This document shows, piece by piece, positions 1 through 8,564 of a stretch of DNA of 64,000 nucleotides. Every line of letters starts with the position of its first letter. Within the stretch, counting starts at the first letter, position 1. The notes below the pieces were generated by a model. It was not told the DNA's origin, searched no databases, and was given only the letters and a program-made list of their open reading frames with translations. The stretch comes from Ruminococcus sp. AF46-10NS (GTDB lineage Bacteria; Bacillota; Clostridia; Lachnospirales; Lachnospiraceae): the NCBI RefSeq assembly GCF_003474435.1, contig NZ_QRNF01000007.1, positions 1 through 64,000 of the forward strand, read 5' to 3'. A program made the position numbers and the translations under genes.

Positions 1-196
1 TTACTAGCATATGTATATGATCCGGACAACACTCTGCTTCTATTATTTCTATTCCTTTTCTTCTGCATAATAATCCTAATATTTGTCCTACATCTGCTTT
101 TATATCTTTATAGATTACCTGTCTTCTATATTTTGGTGCAAAAACAATATGATACTTGCATTCCCATTTAGTATGAGCTAAACTATTTACGTTCAT
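1..196 (-). CDS. tnpA: IS200/IS605-family transposase TnpA (partial)
   Basis: The translation from the ATG at 196 begins MNVNSLAHTKWECKYHIVF and continues through APKYRRQV to PDHIHMLV at the window edge. This is the N-terminal half of an IS200-type Y1 HUH transposase. The HIH in PDHIHML is the metal-binding HUH motif; the catalytic Tyr would lie beyond the window. A strong AGGAGG site sits 7 bases upstream of the ATG. TnpA excises and inserts single-stranded DNA. About 65 residues are visible out of the roughly 140-150 usual for the family. Whether the remainder is intact cannot be seen. Confidence 0.9.
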   Translation of the reverse strand, partial: MNVNSLAHTKWECKYHIVFAPKYRRQVIYKDIKADVGQILGLLCRRKGIEIIEAECCPDHIHMLV

Positions 197-310
197 TTTA
201 TGAACCTCCTGTGATTTAATATTTGTGGTTTGCAGACCTACATTTATTTTAACACAGGAGATTACTTATATCTAAAGATCTTCCCTCCCCCTGCATAGCA
301 GGGGGTTTAT
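197..310 (-). mobile_element. Subterminal hairpin end of the IS200-type element
   Basis: Upstream of tnpA there is a perfect 8-bp stem, CCCCCTGC at 287-294 and GCAGGGGG at 298-305, with a 3-base loop. IS200/IS605 elements carry imperfect palindromes near their ends that the transposase recognises as single strands, and this one is correctly placed for the tnpA-proximal end. The exact boundary cannot be set without an empty site; it probably lies just beyond 305. The stem followed by T-rich sequence may also stop transcription entering from outside. Confidence 0.6.
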
Positions 311-320
311 TTTTACTGTC

Positions 321-368
321 ACACAAAAAATCGCCGTATTTCCGGCATTTCCGGAAAGATACGGCGGT
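321..368 (-). terminator. Terminator of the btu/CGGC operon
   Basis: On the minus strand, CGCCGTAT and ATACGGCG arms (332-339 and 359-366) enclose an inner TTTCCGG/CCGGAAA pairing, followed by a T-run. It lies directly after the stop codon of the CGGC gene and closes the four-gene operon. Confidence 0.8.
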
Positions 369-374
369 TTTCTC

Positions 375-728
375 TTATTCTTTATGGGTTCCTCGGATCA
401 CTTTGATCCCGCGTTCTTCTATCAGACCGCAGATCTGTGTTATCCGCGGACATTCCTTTTTTTCCTCATTCAGACGGCATACCCCGACATGGATGACGCT
501 GATCTTTTCACTGACCAGCCGGTCTGCCTTTTCCAAAATTCCCTCATCTTCAGCAGGTTCTTTTGCATTGGTTTCTTTGCATCCGTTGCATGTCATCACA
601 GCTGCCAGAATCGTATCTTCCGGATAGCCGGAAAAAAAATCTCTTCTTTCCCGAAATGCAGACAGACATCCTGCCCTGGTACACACATCATTGGAATTAA
701 GGCATGTCAAAATCCCGATCTTTTTCAT
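375..728 (-). CDS. CGGC-domain small cysteine-rich protein
   Basis: This is a 117-residue protein starting MKKIGILTC. The start at 728 is preferred over the upstream in-frame ATG at 746 because a GAGGG site sits just before it. Cysteines fall at 9, 16, 21, 47 and 50; the CNGC at 47-50 matches the motif that names the CGGC family, thought to bind metal. No signal peptide is seen, so it should be cytosolic. It begins 36 bases after btuD with no terminator between them, so it is probably the last gene of the riboswitch-controlled corrinoid operon. Its biochemical role is not known to me; handling of cobalt or another metal is inference from context. Confidence 0.75.
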   Translation of the reverse strand: MKKIGILTCLNSNDVCTRAGCLSAFRERRDFFSGYPEDTILAAVMTCNGCKETNAKEPAEDEGILEKADRLVSEKISVIHVGVCRLNEEKKECPRITQICGLIEERGIKVIRGTHKE

Positions 729-764
729 CTTTTTCCCTCTATGCATCCCGCCTCACAGCCAGAA

Positions 765-1520
765 TCATAAAAACAAAATATGCATCTTTCCGCGGCTGTC
801 GTAAACGATCTCCGCTTCTACTTTATAGATCCTGCGGATCAGCTCCGGGGTCAGGACTTCTTCCGGCGTTCCGTAACCTTCCAGAACTCCGTCCTTCAGT
901 ACATAGATCTTATCACAGTATGCTGCTGCAATATTCAGATCGTGAATAGCGGAGATCACGGTTACATTAAGTTTTTTCACCAGCTCCATCAGCATGATCT
1001 GGTGGGTAATGTCCAGATGATTGGTAGGCTCATCCAGAATCAGTGCAGAGGTCTGCTGGGCAAGTGCTCTTGCCAGGATCACCCTCTGCTGCTCTCCTCC
1101 GGAAAGAGTGGAAAAGGTACGGTCTGCAAACGCCTTCATCTGTACGGTTTTCAGCGCTTCATCCACGATCTGGTAATCTTTTGCATTGTCCCGTTCCAGA
1201 GTCTTTTTATGAGGCGCACGCCCCATAAGAACCACCTCGCGGACCGTAAAATCAAAATTATAATAATTGTGCTGTGCCACCACGGCCATTTTTTTCGCAG
1301 AGCTTCGAACACTCATGGAATGAAGCTCCTCGCCGTCCAGATACACGGCTCCTGCGTCTGGTTTCAGAATACGGTAAATGCATTTCAGCAAAGTGGATTT
1401 TCCGCTTCCGTTTGGTCCGATGATTCCTACCAGTTCCTTATCCTGGGATTCCATGGAGATTCCCTTCAGGATCTGTCTGGCGTGAAAGCCAACCTGAATA
1501 TTTTCTGTGGTGATCTTCAT
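765..1520 (-). CDS. btuD: Corrinoid ABC transporter ATP-binding protein
   Basis: This is a 251-residue FecE/BtuD-type ATPase. Walker A GPNGSGKST is at 35-43, the Q-loop near 83, the LSGGEQQR signature at 139-146 and the Walker B LILDEP near 160-165, followed by the switch His. It energises import through BtuC. Sequence alone cannot separate heme, siderophore and B12 importers in this family. The cobalamin riboswitch upstream of the operon makes corrinoid uptake the best call. Its start codon overlaps the btuC stop, so the two are probably translationally coupled. Confidence 0.85.
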   Translation of the reverse strand: MKITTENIQVGFHARQILKGISMESQDKELVGIIGPNGSGKSTLLKCIYRILKPDAGAVYLDGEELHSMSVRSSAKKMAVVAQHNYYNFDFTVREVVLMGRAPHKKTLERDNAKDYQIVDEALKTVQMKAFADRTFSTLSGGEQQRVILARALAQQTSALILDEPTNHLDITHQIMLMELVKKLNVTVISAIHDLNIAAAYCDKIYVLKDGVLEGYGTPEEVLTPELIRRIYKVEAEIVYDSRGKMHILFL

Positions 1521-2605
1521 TACCGGGCACCTCCGAATCCATAGGATTTCCGCACAAGCAGATAAATAAAGCAGGGAGCACCGATAATGGATACCAGCAC
1601 ACCGATGGGCATCTCGGAATTTTTAAGGATCACACGACATGCCACATCGCACCAGATCAGAAACGATGCACCAAGAAGCGCACTTAAGGGGAGCAGTTTT
1701 CTGTGATCTGTTCCAAAAAGGATCCGGACCACATGAGGGATCACCAGTCCCACAAATCCGATCACACCGGCACAGTACACGGCAAATCCGATCATAACAG
1801 AAGCAACGATCAGATAAAAAGTCCGCAGTCTGTGCAGATCTGTTCCAAGGGTAATGGATACGTCATCTCCCAGAAGCATCAGATTCAGGTTCCGGTACTG
1901 CGTCCAGAAAACAGCCACGCACACCAGCGTGACCGGAAGCATTACACCCACTCTGGTCCAGCTTGCTCCGGCAAGACTTCCCATGCTCCACTTCATAACT
2001 TCTGTTGCCGCATTTTTGTCATTAGTAATATAAATGACAAAATTGGAAAAAGCAGAACAGACTGCGCTGACCGCCATTCCCGCAAGGATCAGTTTTGCGG
2101 AAGTTGCCTTTCCTCCCATATTGGCAATGGCAATTACCGCAAAAGAAGTGATCATCGCGCCAATGAAAGCTGTGATTCCCACAGAGTTTCCGCCAAGAAA
2201 GCTTCCGATTCCAAGCATGATGGCCAGTGTGGCACCCAGAGATGCACCAGATGAGATACCCAGCACATACGGGTCTGCCAGCGGGTTCTGCACGATAGCC
2301 TGCATCACCACGCCGCACACGGAAAGAGCCATTCCAACTGCCAGAGCCAGAAGGACTCTAGGCAGCCGGATCAGCCACACAACATCATGAACTGCGCCTT
2401 CCGCATAGGCGGACAGACTTTTTATATGAAACAATTTATAAGCGATAACGCTGTATACATCCTTCAGTGACAGATCCGCATTTCCAAAAGTGATGGCTGC
2501 AAGTATGGAAAAAATAAGGAATCCTGCAAGTCCGATGAGAACTGCCACATACATGGATGTTCTGAGCACCTTATCTTTTTTTCTCTGTGAAGCTGTTTCT
2601 TTCAC
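1520..2605 (-). CDS. btuC: Corrinoid ABC transporter permease (FecCD family)
   Basis: This is a 361-residue polytopic membrane protein with the hydrophobic pattern of FecCD/BtuC permeases, including a conserved RLPRVLLALAVG segment and an NPLADPYVLGISSGA stretch typical of the family. It forms the channel of the importer together with BtuD. The start is GTG at 2605, with a GGAG site 8 bases upstream. It lies 14 bases after btuF. No defect is visible. Confidence 0.85.
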   Translation of the reverse strand: MKETASQRKKDKVLRTSMYVAVLIGLAGFLIFSILAAITFGNADLSLKDVYSVIAYKLFHIKSLSAYAEGAVHDVVWLIRLPRVLLALAVGMALSVCGVVMQAIVQNPLADPYVLGISSGASLGATLAIMLGIGSFLGGNSVGITAFIGAMITSFAVIAIANMGGKATSAKLILAGMAVSAVCSAFSNFVIYITNDKNAATEVMKWSMGSLAGASWTRVGVMLPVTLVCVAVFWTQYRNLNLMLLGDDVSITLGTDLHRLRTFYLIVASVMIGFAVYCAGVIGFVGLVIPHVVRILFGTDHRKLLPLSALLGASFLIWCDVACRVILKNSEMPIGVLVSIIGAPCFIYLLVRKSYGFGGAR

Positions 2606-2619
2606 TGCATTTTCTCCGA

Positions 2620-3714
2620 TCAGTCAAGATTTACGTCCGGATATAATCCCTTTGCAAAAGTTTCGATTCCGTCCTGGGTACGTGTTGCACTTGCATACAT
2701 CTCACTGAGCATGATCGGGTAAACACGTCCGTTCTTTACTGCGTCAAGGCTCTTCAGGGACTCATCATCCTGGATCACTGCAAGCTGGCTGTTCTTAACA
2801 GTTTCCGGATCATCTCCTGCATATGGCATGTAAACCACAAAGATCACGTCAGGGTTGGCTGCGATGATATCCTCTTTTCCAACGGTGGAAGCATCCGGGT
2901 TTGCAAGAGTTGCGCCTAACTGTGTTACCATATCTCCGCCAAGGCTCTTTACGCCATAGTTTGTGATGTCATCTCCAAGAGGCTCCAATACCATTACGCT
3001 TGGTTTGTCTTTTACATCTGCAGTTGCAGTAAGAGTTTTGTCGATCACTGCTTTTGCATCATCAACGATAGCCTGTGCTTTGTCCTGTACATCGAAGATC
3101 TTTCCGATATTTAAGATATCTGTGAATTCATTTTCCAGTGTTCTGTCGCCGTCCGGACGAGTATTGGTGTTGTAGTAGGTATTGCAGCCTTTGTCGATCC
3201 AGTCTGTTACATTTCCCAGATTCTTATCAGAGAAAAGAGAGCTCCAGGATAAGATCATGTCCGGCTCCAACATTGTTACAGTTTCAAGGGATGGGGTAAA
3301 TTCGTCAAGATAATTTGTTTTTGAGAATGCTTCTTTGAGATCTTCCGGAACTTCATTATCAAGACCTGCGGTAGCTACCAGGTGGTCTTCCAGACCAAGT
3401 GCGAGCATAGTCTCAATGCTTCCCTGATATACAGCAAGGACTTTTTCCGGTGCTTTTTCATAAGTGGTTTCGATTTCGTTTCCATCGTAATCATAGGTTG
3501 TGATGGTCAGAGGATATTCTGTCTTGGTTGCCTCTGCGGAAGAATCTTCGGTGTCTGCAGACTCTGTACTGTCTTCTGCTGCCGGCTGGTTGTCTTCCTT
3601 GATGGTCTCGGAGTCTGCTCTCTCTGCGGCATAAACAGCCGGAGCTGCTGATACGGTCATTGCCGCTGCCATTACCATTGCCATGATTCTTGTGGATACA
3701 TACTTGTTTTTCAT
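2620..3714 (-). CDS. btuF: Corrinoid ABC transporter substrate-binding protein
   Basis: This is a 364-residue type III periplasmic-binding-like protein and the first gene of the operon. The N-terminus is a signal peptide with a hydrophobic core of about residues 9-25 and an AYAA-type signal peptidase I site near residue 30. There is no lipobox cysteine, which is unusual for a binding protein in a monoderm. An acidic Ser/Thr/Glu linker of about 35 residues precedes the binding domain (about 70-364). It captures corrinoids and delivers them to BtuC. The ligand assignment rests on the riboswitch; heme or siderophore is the alternative. Confidence 0.8.
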   Translation of the reverse strand: MKNKYVSTRIMAMVMAAAMTVSAAPAVYAAERADSETIKEDNQPAAEDSTESADTEDSSAEATKTEYPLTITTYDYDGNEIETTYEKAPEKVLAVYQGSIETMLALGLEDHLVATAGLDNEVPEDLKEAFSKTNYLDEFTPSLETVTMLEPDMILSWSSLFSDKNLGNVTDWIDKGCNTYYNTNTRPDGDRTLENEFTDILNIGKIFDVQDKAQAIVDDAKAVIDKTLTATADVKDKPSVMVLEPLGDDITNYGVKSLGGDMVTQLGATLANPDASTVGKEDIIAANPDVIFVVYMPYAGDDPETVKNSQLAVIQDDESLKSLDAVKNGRVYPIMLSEMYASATRTQDGIETFAKGLYPDVNLD

Positions 3715-3829
3715 TTCATTTCCTCTCTTTTCGCCTGTTTTATCTCCTGTTGCCTATGGGTAACCGAAAAGATGGGGCTTCATAAAATCTGCACGGAACA
3801 CTTTGTACGGAAGCTCCCACTTACATACT

Positions 3830-4110
3830 GTCAAGCAGGTTTCCTGACTTACAGACTCAGAAAAAACTCCGCAAAATAAAAACTGATACACCATTCATCT
3901 TTTAGCCGATCATGAATGATGTATCAGAATTTTCTCCAGAATCTCTCTGACATCGGGATTTCGCCTTCTCACATGAGTTTCTGCAATGGCATGTGAAATC
4001 CCTTCTTCTGTATACAGTGGCCGCAACCGCTCAGGCTTTTTACCCGATTCCCTCTCACAGTATCCGGCAGCATATGTGCCGGTGATACTGTTCACTTCAC
4101 AGCAATTCAA
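3830..4110 (-). promoter_or_regulatory. Cobalamin (B12) riboswitch
   Basis: Read on the minus strand, the leader contains the conserved cobalamin aptamer blocks in order: a stem with CCGGCA/TGCCGG, then GAGGGAATC (4047-4055), GGTAAAAAGCC, the GCCACTGT box (about 4014-4022), a long variable arm, and the closing GTCAGGAAACCTGC (3835-3848). It lies about 120 bases upstream of btuF. By family knowledge, adenosyl- or methylcobalamin binding lowers expression of the downstream importer. I could not identify the expression platform (terminator or RBS sequestration) in 3715-3830. Confidence 0.9.
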
Positions 4111-4211
4111 TTACGCTGATACTGATTCTAACATACCGGTTTTCCAATTACAACCTTGAGGCCGGATTTTTACAGTTTTTTGCAGAAATAGTCTGCCCGG
4201 AGAGATCCCTC

Positions 4212-6454
4212 TCAGATCTTTTTCAGCTTGGCAAAACCGGCGAACATTTTTTTCACGCCGACTTTGTCAAAGTCTACCGTCACTTCGTAGTCTCTGCCGC
4301 CGTCTGCGATATTTTTTACGATACCGACTCCGAATTTCACATGACGGACCGTGTCTCCCTCACCATAGTCCAGGCTGTCCGCCTTCTTCACTGTGAAATC
4401 TTTTTTCTGCAGGGTGCTCTTTGTCTGGAAATTCATTTTCATCTGGCATAGGCGCTTTTCGGAGATACGATATCATCTACCTTGGGCTTTTTTTCCTGAA
4501 TGGTATGTCCAAGATCTACCAGCTCCCGTGGAACCTCCCTTACAAAACGTGACACACGGTTATACTGAGTCTCCCCACGGATCATCCGCTGTTTTGCACA
4601 GGTTAAGGTCAGCTCCTTCATGGCACGGGTGATTCCCACATAACAGAGCCTTCGCTCCTCCTCTATATCCGACGGATCACCGGACCAGATGGAAGCATAT
4701 CCCGGAAAAACACCGTCCTCCATTCCTACGATAAATACATTGGGGAACTCCAGTCCCTTGGCACTGTGAAGGGTCATCAGCAGCACATAATCCTGATCCG
4801 GATCAACAGAATCGATATCTGCCACCAGTGCAATCTCCTCCAGAAATGCAGAAAGTGTTGCCGGCTGCCCGGCCTCCTCCATGGCTTCCTGGAAGGATTC
4901 TGTCTTGGAGATCAGCTCATCGATATTTTCGATCCTCGCCTGGGCCTCCTCCGTTTTCTCTGCCTCCAGCTCCTTCACATAACCGGTAAGCTCAATAACC
5001 TCTTCCAGGGTTTCACGGACTGTATAGGCCTCTGCCTTACTTTTCAGTCCCTGGATAAAGGATACAAAATCATTGATCTTTCCTGCTGCCCTGCCAATGG
5101 ACGGTACTTCCTCCACCACGCGGAGAGCATCGTAAAAGCTCAGGTTCATCATATCCGCATAGTCCTGGACCCGACCGATGCTGGTGAGTCCGATCCCTCT
5201 TTTTGGCACATTTAAGATCCTGCGCACAGCCAGATCATCACTGGCATTGTCAATGGTCTTCAGATAGCTTAACAGATCCTTGATCTCTTTGCGGGCATAA
5301 AAGTTCACGCCGCCGACAATTTTATAAGGAACATTTGCCAGAAGGAATTTTTCCTCAAAAAGACGTGACTGGGCATTGGTTCTGTAAAGTACCGCACAGT
5401 CCTTATACTGGAATCTGCCGCTCCTGCGTCCCTGGATGATCTCGCCTGTTACATACTCAGCCTCCTCGAAACCATTGTTGAACTGACGGAAATGGACTTT
5501 ATCCCCCTCTTCGTTCTCTGTCCAGAGAGTTTTTTCCTTACGCTCTGTATTGTGGACGATCACCTCATTGGCTGCGTTAAGGATGTTCTTGGTAGAACGG
5601 TAATTCTGCTCCAGGCGCACCACCTTAGCTTCCGGGAAAACCTTCTCAAAGCCCAGAATATTCCCGATATTAGCTCCGCGGAAACGGTAAATGGACTGAT
5701 CATCATCACCAACAACGCAGAGATTCTTGTATTTCTCAGCAAGAAGGCTTACGAATTTAAACTGTGCTGTGTTGGTATCCTGATACTCATCTACCATGAT
5801 ATAGCGGAAACGCTCCTGATAATAATCCAGGATGTCCGGATTATGCTGAAAAAGCTCCACAGTCTTCACGATCAGGTCATCAAAATCCAGGGCATTGTTT
5901 CCGCGGAGAATGGACTGATACTCCTTGTACATTCCTGCGATCTTCCGTGCATCCGGGTCACTTCCTGCGTTCAGTTCCATCTCTTCCGGAGTGATCAGCT
6001 CATCTTTGGCATGGGAGATCTCGCCAAGCACAGCTCGCTCTTTATATATCTTCGTATTGATATTGAACTTCCGGAAAATTTCCTTCATGACGGTCTTCTG
6101 GTCTTCTGTATCATAGATTGTAAAATTACTGCTGAATCCAAGCACCTCAATATGTCTGCGAAGAATCCTCACGCATGCGGAATGAAAAGTGGATACCCAG
6201 ACACTCTCCGCGCCCATTCCGGCAATCTTGTTCACACGCTCACGCATCTCACCGGCAGCCTTATTGGTAAAAGTGATGGCCAGAATATTCCATGGATTGA
6301 CCTCTTTTTCTTCCATTAAATAGGCGATCCTGTGGGTCAGCACTCTTGTCTTTCCGGAACCTGCTCCTGCAAGAATAAGAAGCGGTCCCTCTGTATGTAC
6401 GGCAGCTTCCCGCTGCATAGGATTTAATGTATCCAAAGCTTCATGTATACTCAT
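4212..6454 (-). CDS. pcrA: ATP-dependent DNA helicase PcrA/UvrD (reading frame broken near 4440)
   Basis: This is a superfamily 1A helicase for repair and rolling-circle replication. From the start at 6454 (GGAG site 7 bases upstream; the ATG at 6478 has none), Walker A AGAGSGKT is at residues 29-36, followed by VDEYQDT (motif II), QSIYRFRGA, and TLHSAKGLEF, GITRA and other C-terminal motifs. The first frame stops at 4439 after SAYAR. A second frame starts at 4442 with an ATGA overlap and encodes the Tudor-like tail (GDTVRHVKFGVGIV). Joined, the length is about 747 residues, normal for PcrA. The break may be a lost base or a natural translationally coupled split. Confidence 0.85.
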
Positions 6455-6493
6455 TTTAATCTCCATTTCTTTTTCCATATGAACAGTATCTAT

Positions 6494-6522
6494 ATACTAT
6501 CATGACTTTTTCTCAGGGTAAA
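6494..6522 (-). promoter_or_regulatory. Candidate sigma-A promoter of pcrA
   Basis: On the minus strand, TTTACC (6517-6522) and TAGTAT (6494-6499) are separated by 17 bases, about 40 bases before the chosen start. Confidence 0.5.
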
Positions 6523-6562
6523 CCCACAACATTAATTTCCTTTTTCCGGTAAAAAAAGTTTC

Positions 6563-6591
6563 TTTACAAGTAGTATTTAAAACTATATAAT
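6563..6591 (+). promoter_or_regulatory. Sigma-A promoter of the DUF1836 gene
   Basis: TTTACA (6563-6568) and a perfect TATAAT (6586-6591) are separated by 17 bases, 22 bases before the start codon. Confidence 0.7.
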
Positions 6592-6613
6592 AAAGAGCAG
6601 AGGTGATAATGTG

Positions 6614-7234
6614 ATGACAAGCAATGAAAAAGAAATGATGAACAGCATTTTTGCAAAAATCGCTGAACTTGATTATATAAAACCTGATGAGATCCCGAAT
6701 ATCGACCTGTACATGGATCAGGTGACAACTTTTATGGAAGAGAATCTTGCCTCCACCAAACGTCACGAGGATGACAAGATCCTGACTAAGACCATGATCA
6801 ACAATTACGCGAAGAACAAGCTTCTCCCGCCGCCTGAGAAGAAGCGTTACTCCCGTGAACATCTTCTGATGCTGATTTTTATCTACTATTTTAAGAATAT
6901 CCTTTCCATCAGCGATATCCAGACTCTTCTCGGACCTATCACGGAGAAATATTTTAAATCCATGACAGAGAAGGACATGACTTACATCTACCAGGAAGTT
7001 TTCAGCATGGAACAGACACAGATCCGCTATCTTGAAAAAGATCTCATGCGCCGTTTCAAGAGTGCAGGTGAGGTCTTCGAAGACGCAGATCCGGAGGACA
7101 GGGAATTTCTTCATCAGTTTTCTTTCATCTGCCTTTTAAGTTTTGACGTTTACATGAAGAAGATGATCATCGAGAACATGATCGATCATATGAACTCATC
7201 TAAAGGCGATGGCACATCCAAAAAGGAGAAATAA
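6614..7234 (+). CDS. DUF1836 domain-containing protein
   Basis: This 206-residue protein matches DUF1836, whose members look like N-terminal winged-helix or MerR-like DNA binders. Here KTMINNYAKNKLLPPPEKKRYSREH resembles a wing and recognition segment, followed by a helical C-terminal half. An AGAGGTGAT ribosome site precedes adjacent GTG and ATG codons; the ATG at 6614 has the better spacing. The gene has its own promoter and terminator, so it is monocistronic. The function is unproven; a transcription regulator is my inference. Confidence 0.75.
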   Translation: MTSNEKEMMNSIFAKIAELDYIKPDEIPNIDLYMDQVTTFMEENLASTKRHEDDKILTKTMINNYAKNKLLPPPEKKRYSREHLLMLIFIYYFKNILSISDIQTLLGPITEKYFKSMTEKDMTYIYQEVFSMEQTQIRYLEKDLMRRFKSAGEVFEDADPEDREFLHQFSFICLLSFDVYMKKMIIENMIDHMNSSKGDGTSKKEK

Positions 7235-7280
7235 CGTAAAAAAGAGACAGACAATCACGCCTGTCTCTTTTTTACGTTAT
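7231..7280. terminator. Bidirectional terminator between convergent genes
   Basis: There is a perfect 20-bp stem (7231-7250 with 7261-7280) and a 10-base loop, containing A-rich and T-rich runs on both sides. It serves the DUF1836 gene on the plus strand and the yerC gene on the minus strand. The TAA stop of the DUF1836 gene lies inside the stem. Confidence 0.9.
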
Positions 7281-7316
7281 CGCATTCTCTGCTGTCGCTG
7301 TTACAGCCGACATACA

Positions 7317-7634
7317 TTACTCTGCTTTATCGTTCTTCTCTTCGTCGTTCTTTCTCATACGTGCAAATACCATCTCATACCCATCATTTCCATAATTCAG
7401 AGAACGGTTCACACGGCTGATCGTAGCTGTGGAAGCTCCTGTTTTCTCTGAGATATCAAGGTATGTACGCCTGTCAGTGAGCATCTTCGCTACCTCGAAA
7501 CGCTGAGATAATGAAAGCAGTTCATTGATGGTACAAACATCCTCAAAAAACGTATAGCACTCTTCTTTATCCTTCAAGCACAGGATCGCTTCAAACAGGT
7601 GATCCACGGCCTCCGTCCTGATTTTTTTACTCAT
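7317..7634 (-). CDS. YerC/YecD family TrpR-like regulator
   Basis: This is a 105-residue helical protein of the YerC/YecD family, related to the Trp repressor. A helix-turn-helix is visible in TYLDISEKTGASTATISRVNR (about 57-77), where the S-T-A-T-I-S-R segment is the recognition helix. An AAAGGAG site precedes the ATG. Family members are presumed DNA-binding proteins; the ligand and targets are not established. It stands alone between a bidirectional terminator and the yesL promoter region. Confidence 0.85.
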   Translation of the reverse strand: MSKKIRTEAVDHLFEAILCLKDKEECYTFFEDVCTINELLSLSQRFEVAKMLTDRRTYLDISEKTGASTATISRVNRSLNYGNDGYEMVFARMRKNDEEKNDKAE

Positions 7635-7810
7635 TGTTACGCTCCTTTAGATTACATAGTTTTTCGTCTGGTATAATACTGATATTTTAACACTCTAATT
7701 CGTGATAAGCAAGCTTTTTACGGAAATTTAATAAACTATTTCATTAAATTGTCTTTGTATAGCGGACACTTGCTCTTATTCGGCCAATCTTCCTCTAACC
7801 TATTTGGGGT

Positions 7811-7839
7811 TTGCTTTTTCTGCTCTGATTGGTTATACT
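7811..7839 (+). promoter_or_regulatory. Candidate promoter of the yesL operon
   Basis: TTGCTT (7811-7816) and TATACT (7834-7839) are separated by 17 bases, 48 bases before the yesL start. Confidence 0.6.
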
Positions 7840-7886
7840 TAAAATAATATCTTCAAAAAGAAAAGAAAGAAAAGGAGACTTACCAA

Positions 7887-8564
7887 ATGAACCGTTTTTT
7901 TAACATGGACAATAAGTTCTTCGTGTTCATGGGACGTGTGGCAGACCTTATTCTTCTGAATATCCTCTGCATTCTCTGCTGTATTCCGATCGTTACGGCC
8001 GGAGCTTCCATCACAGCACTTTACTACGTCACACTGAAGATGGCAAGAGACGAAGAATCCTATATTATCCGAAGCTTTTTCCGCTCTTTCAAACAGAATT
8101 TTAAACAGGCCACCATCATTAATGTGATCCTGCTGCTCACAGGTGCAGTCCTGTTTATCGATCTTCGAATCGCAAAAGGCGGAAGCGGAATGCTGTACAA
8201 GGGTCTTTTCACATTATTTATCGCATTCGCTATTATCTATGCGCTGATCCTTCTGTACATTTATCCGATCCTTGCCAAATTTTTTAACTCCATCAAGAAT
8301 ACTTTTGTGAACTCATTTCTGATGTCGATCCGTCACCTTCCGCAGACGACCCTGATGCTTGTGATCTCAGCATCACCGATTTTGCTTCTGTGGCTTTTCG
8401 CTTATGTGAGCTTCGCACAGGTGACATCTATCCTGATCATGCTTTTTGTGCTGATGGGATTCTCAACACTGGCTTACTGGAAATCGAAGATCTTTGTTAA
8501 GATTTTTGATAACTACATACCAGCTGATGAAGAAGCACCAAAGAACGAGCCTGATCAGGCATGA
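7887..8564 (+). CDS. YesL family membrane protein (DUF624)
   Basis: This 225-residue protein has about five hydrophobic segments (about 18-42, 75-95, 105-128, 145-165 and 175-195), matching the YesL/DUF624 family. Family members often sit beside sugar-transport operons, but this copy is followed by a radical-SAM gene. A GGAG site precedes the ATG. Its stop overlaps the start of the next gene, so the three genes to 10032 form an operon. The function is unknown. Confidence 0.8.
   Translation: MNRFFNMDNKFFVFMGRVADLILLNILCILCCIPIVTAGASITALYYVTLKMARDEESYIIRSFFRSFKQNFKQATIINVILLLTGAVLFIDLRIAKGGSGMLYKGLFTLFIAFAIIYALILLYIYPILAKFFNSIKNTFVNSFLMSIRHLPQTTLMLVISASPILLLWLFAYVSFAQVTSILIMLFVLMGFSTLAYWKSKIFVKIFDNYIPADEEAPKNEPDQA

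Noticed and set aside
3910..4110. Short minus-strand frame of 66 codons upstream of btuF
   Set aside because: It lies entirely within the cobalamin riboswitch and has no ribosome site or family resemblance.
7761..7772. GCGGACACTTG upstream of yesL, shared with the liv palindrome
   Set aside because: Only one half-site is present, 50 bases from the promoter, so the match is likely chance.
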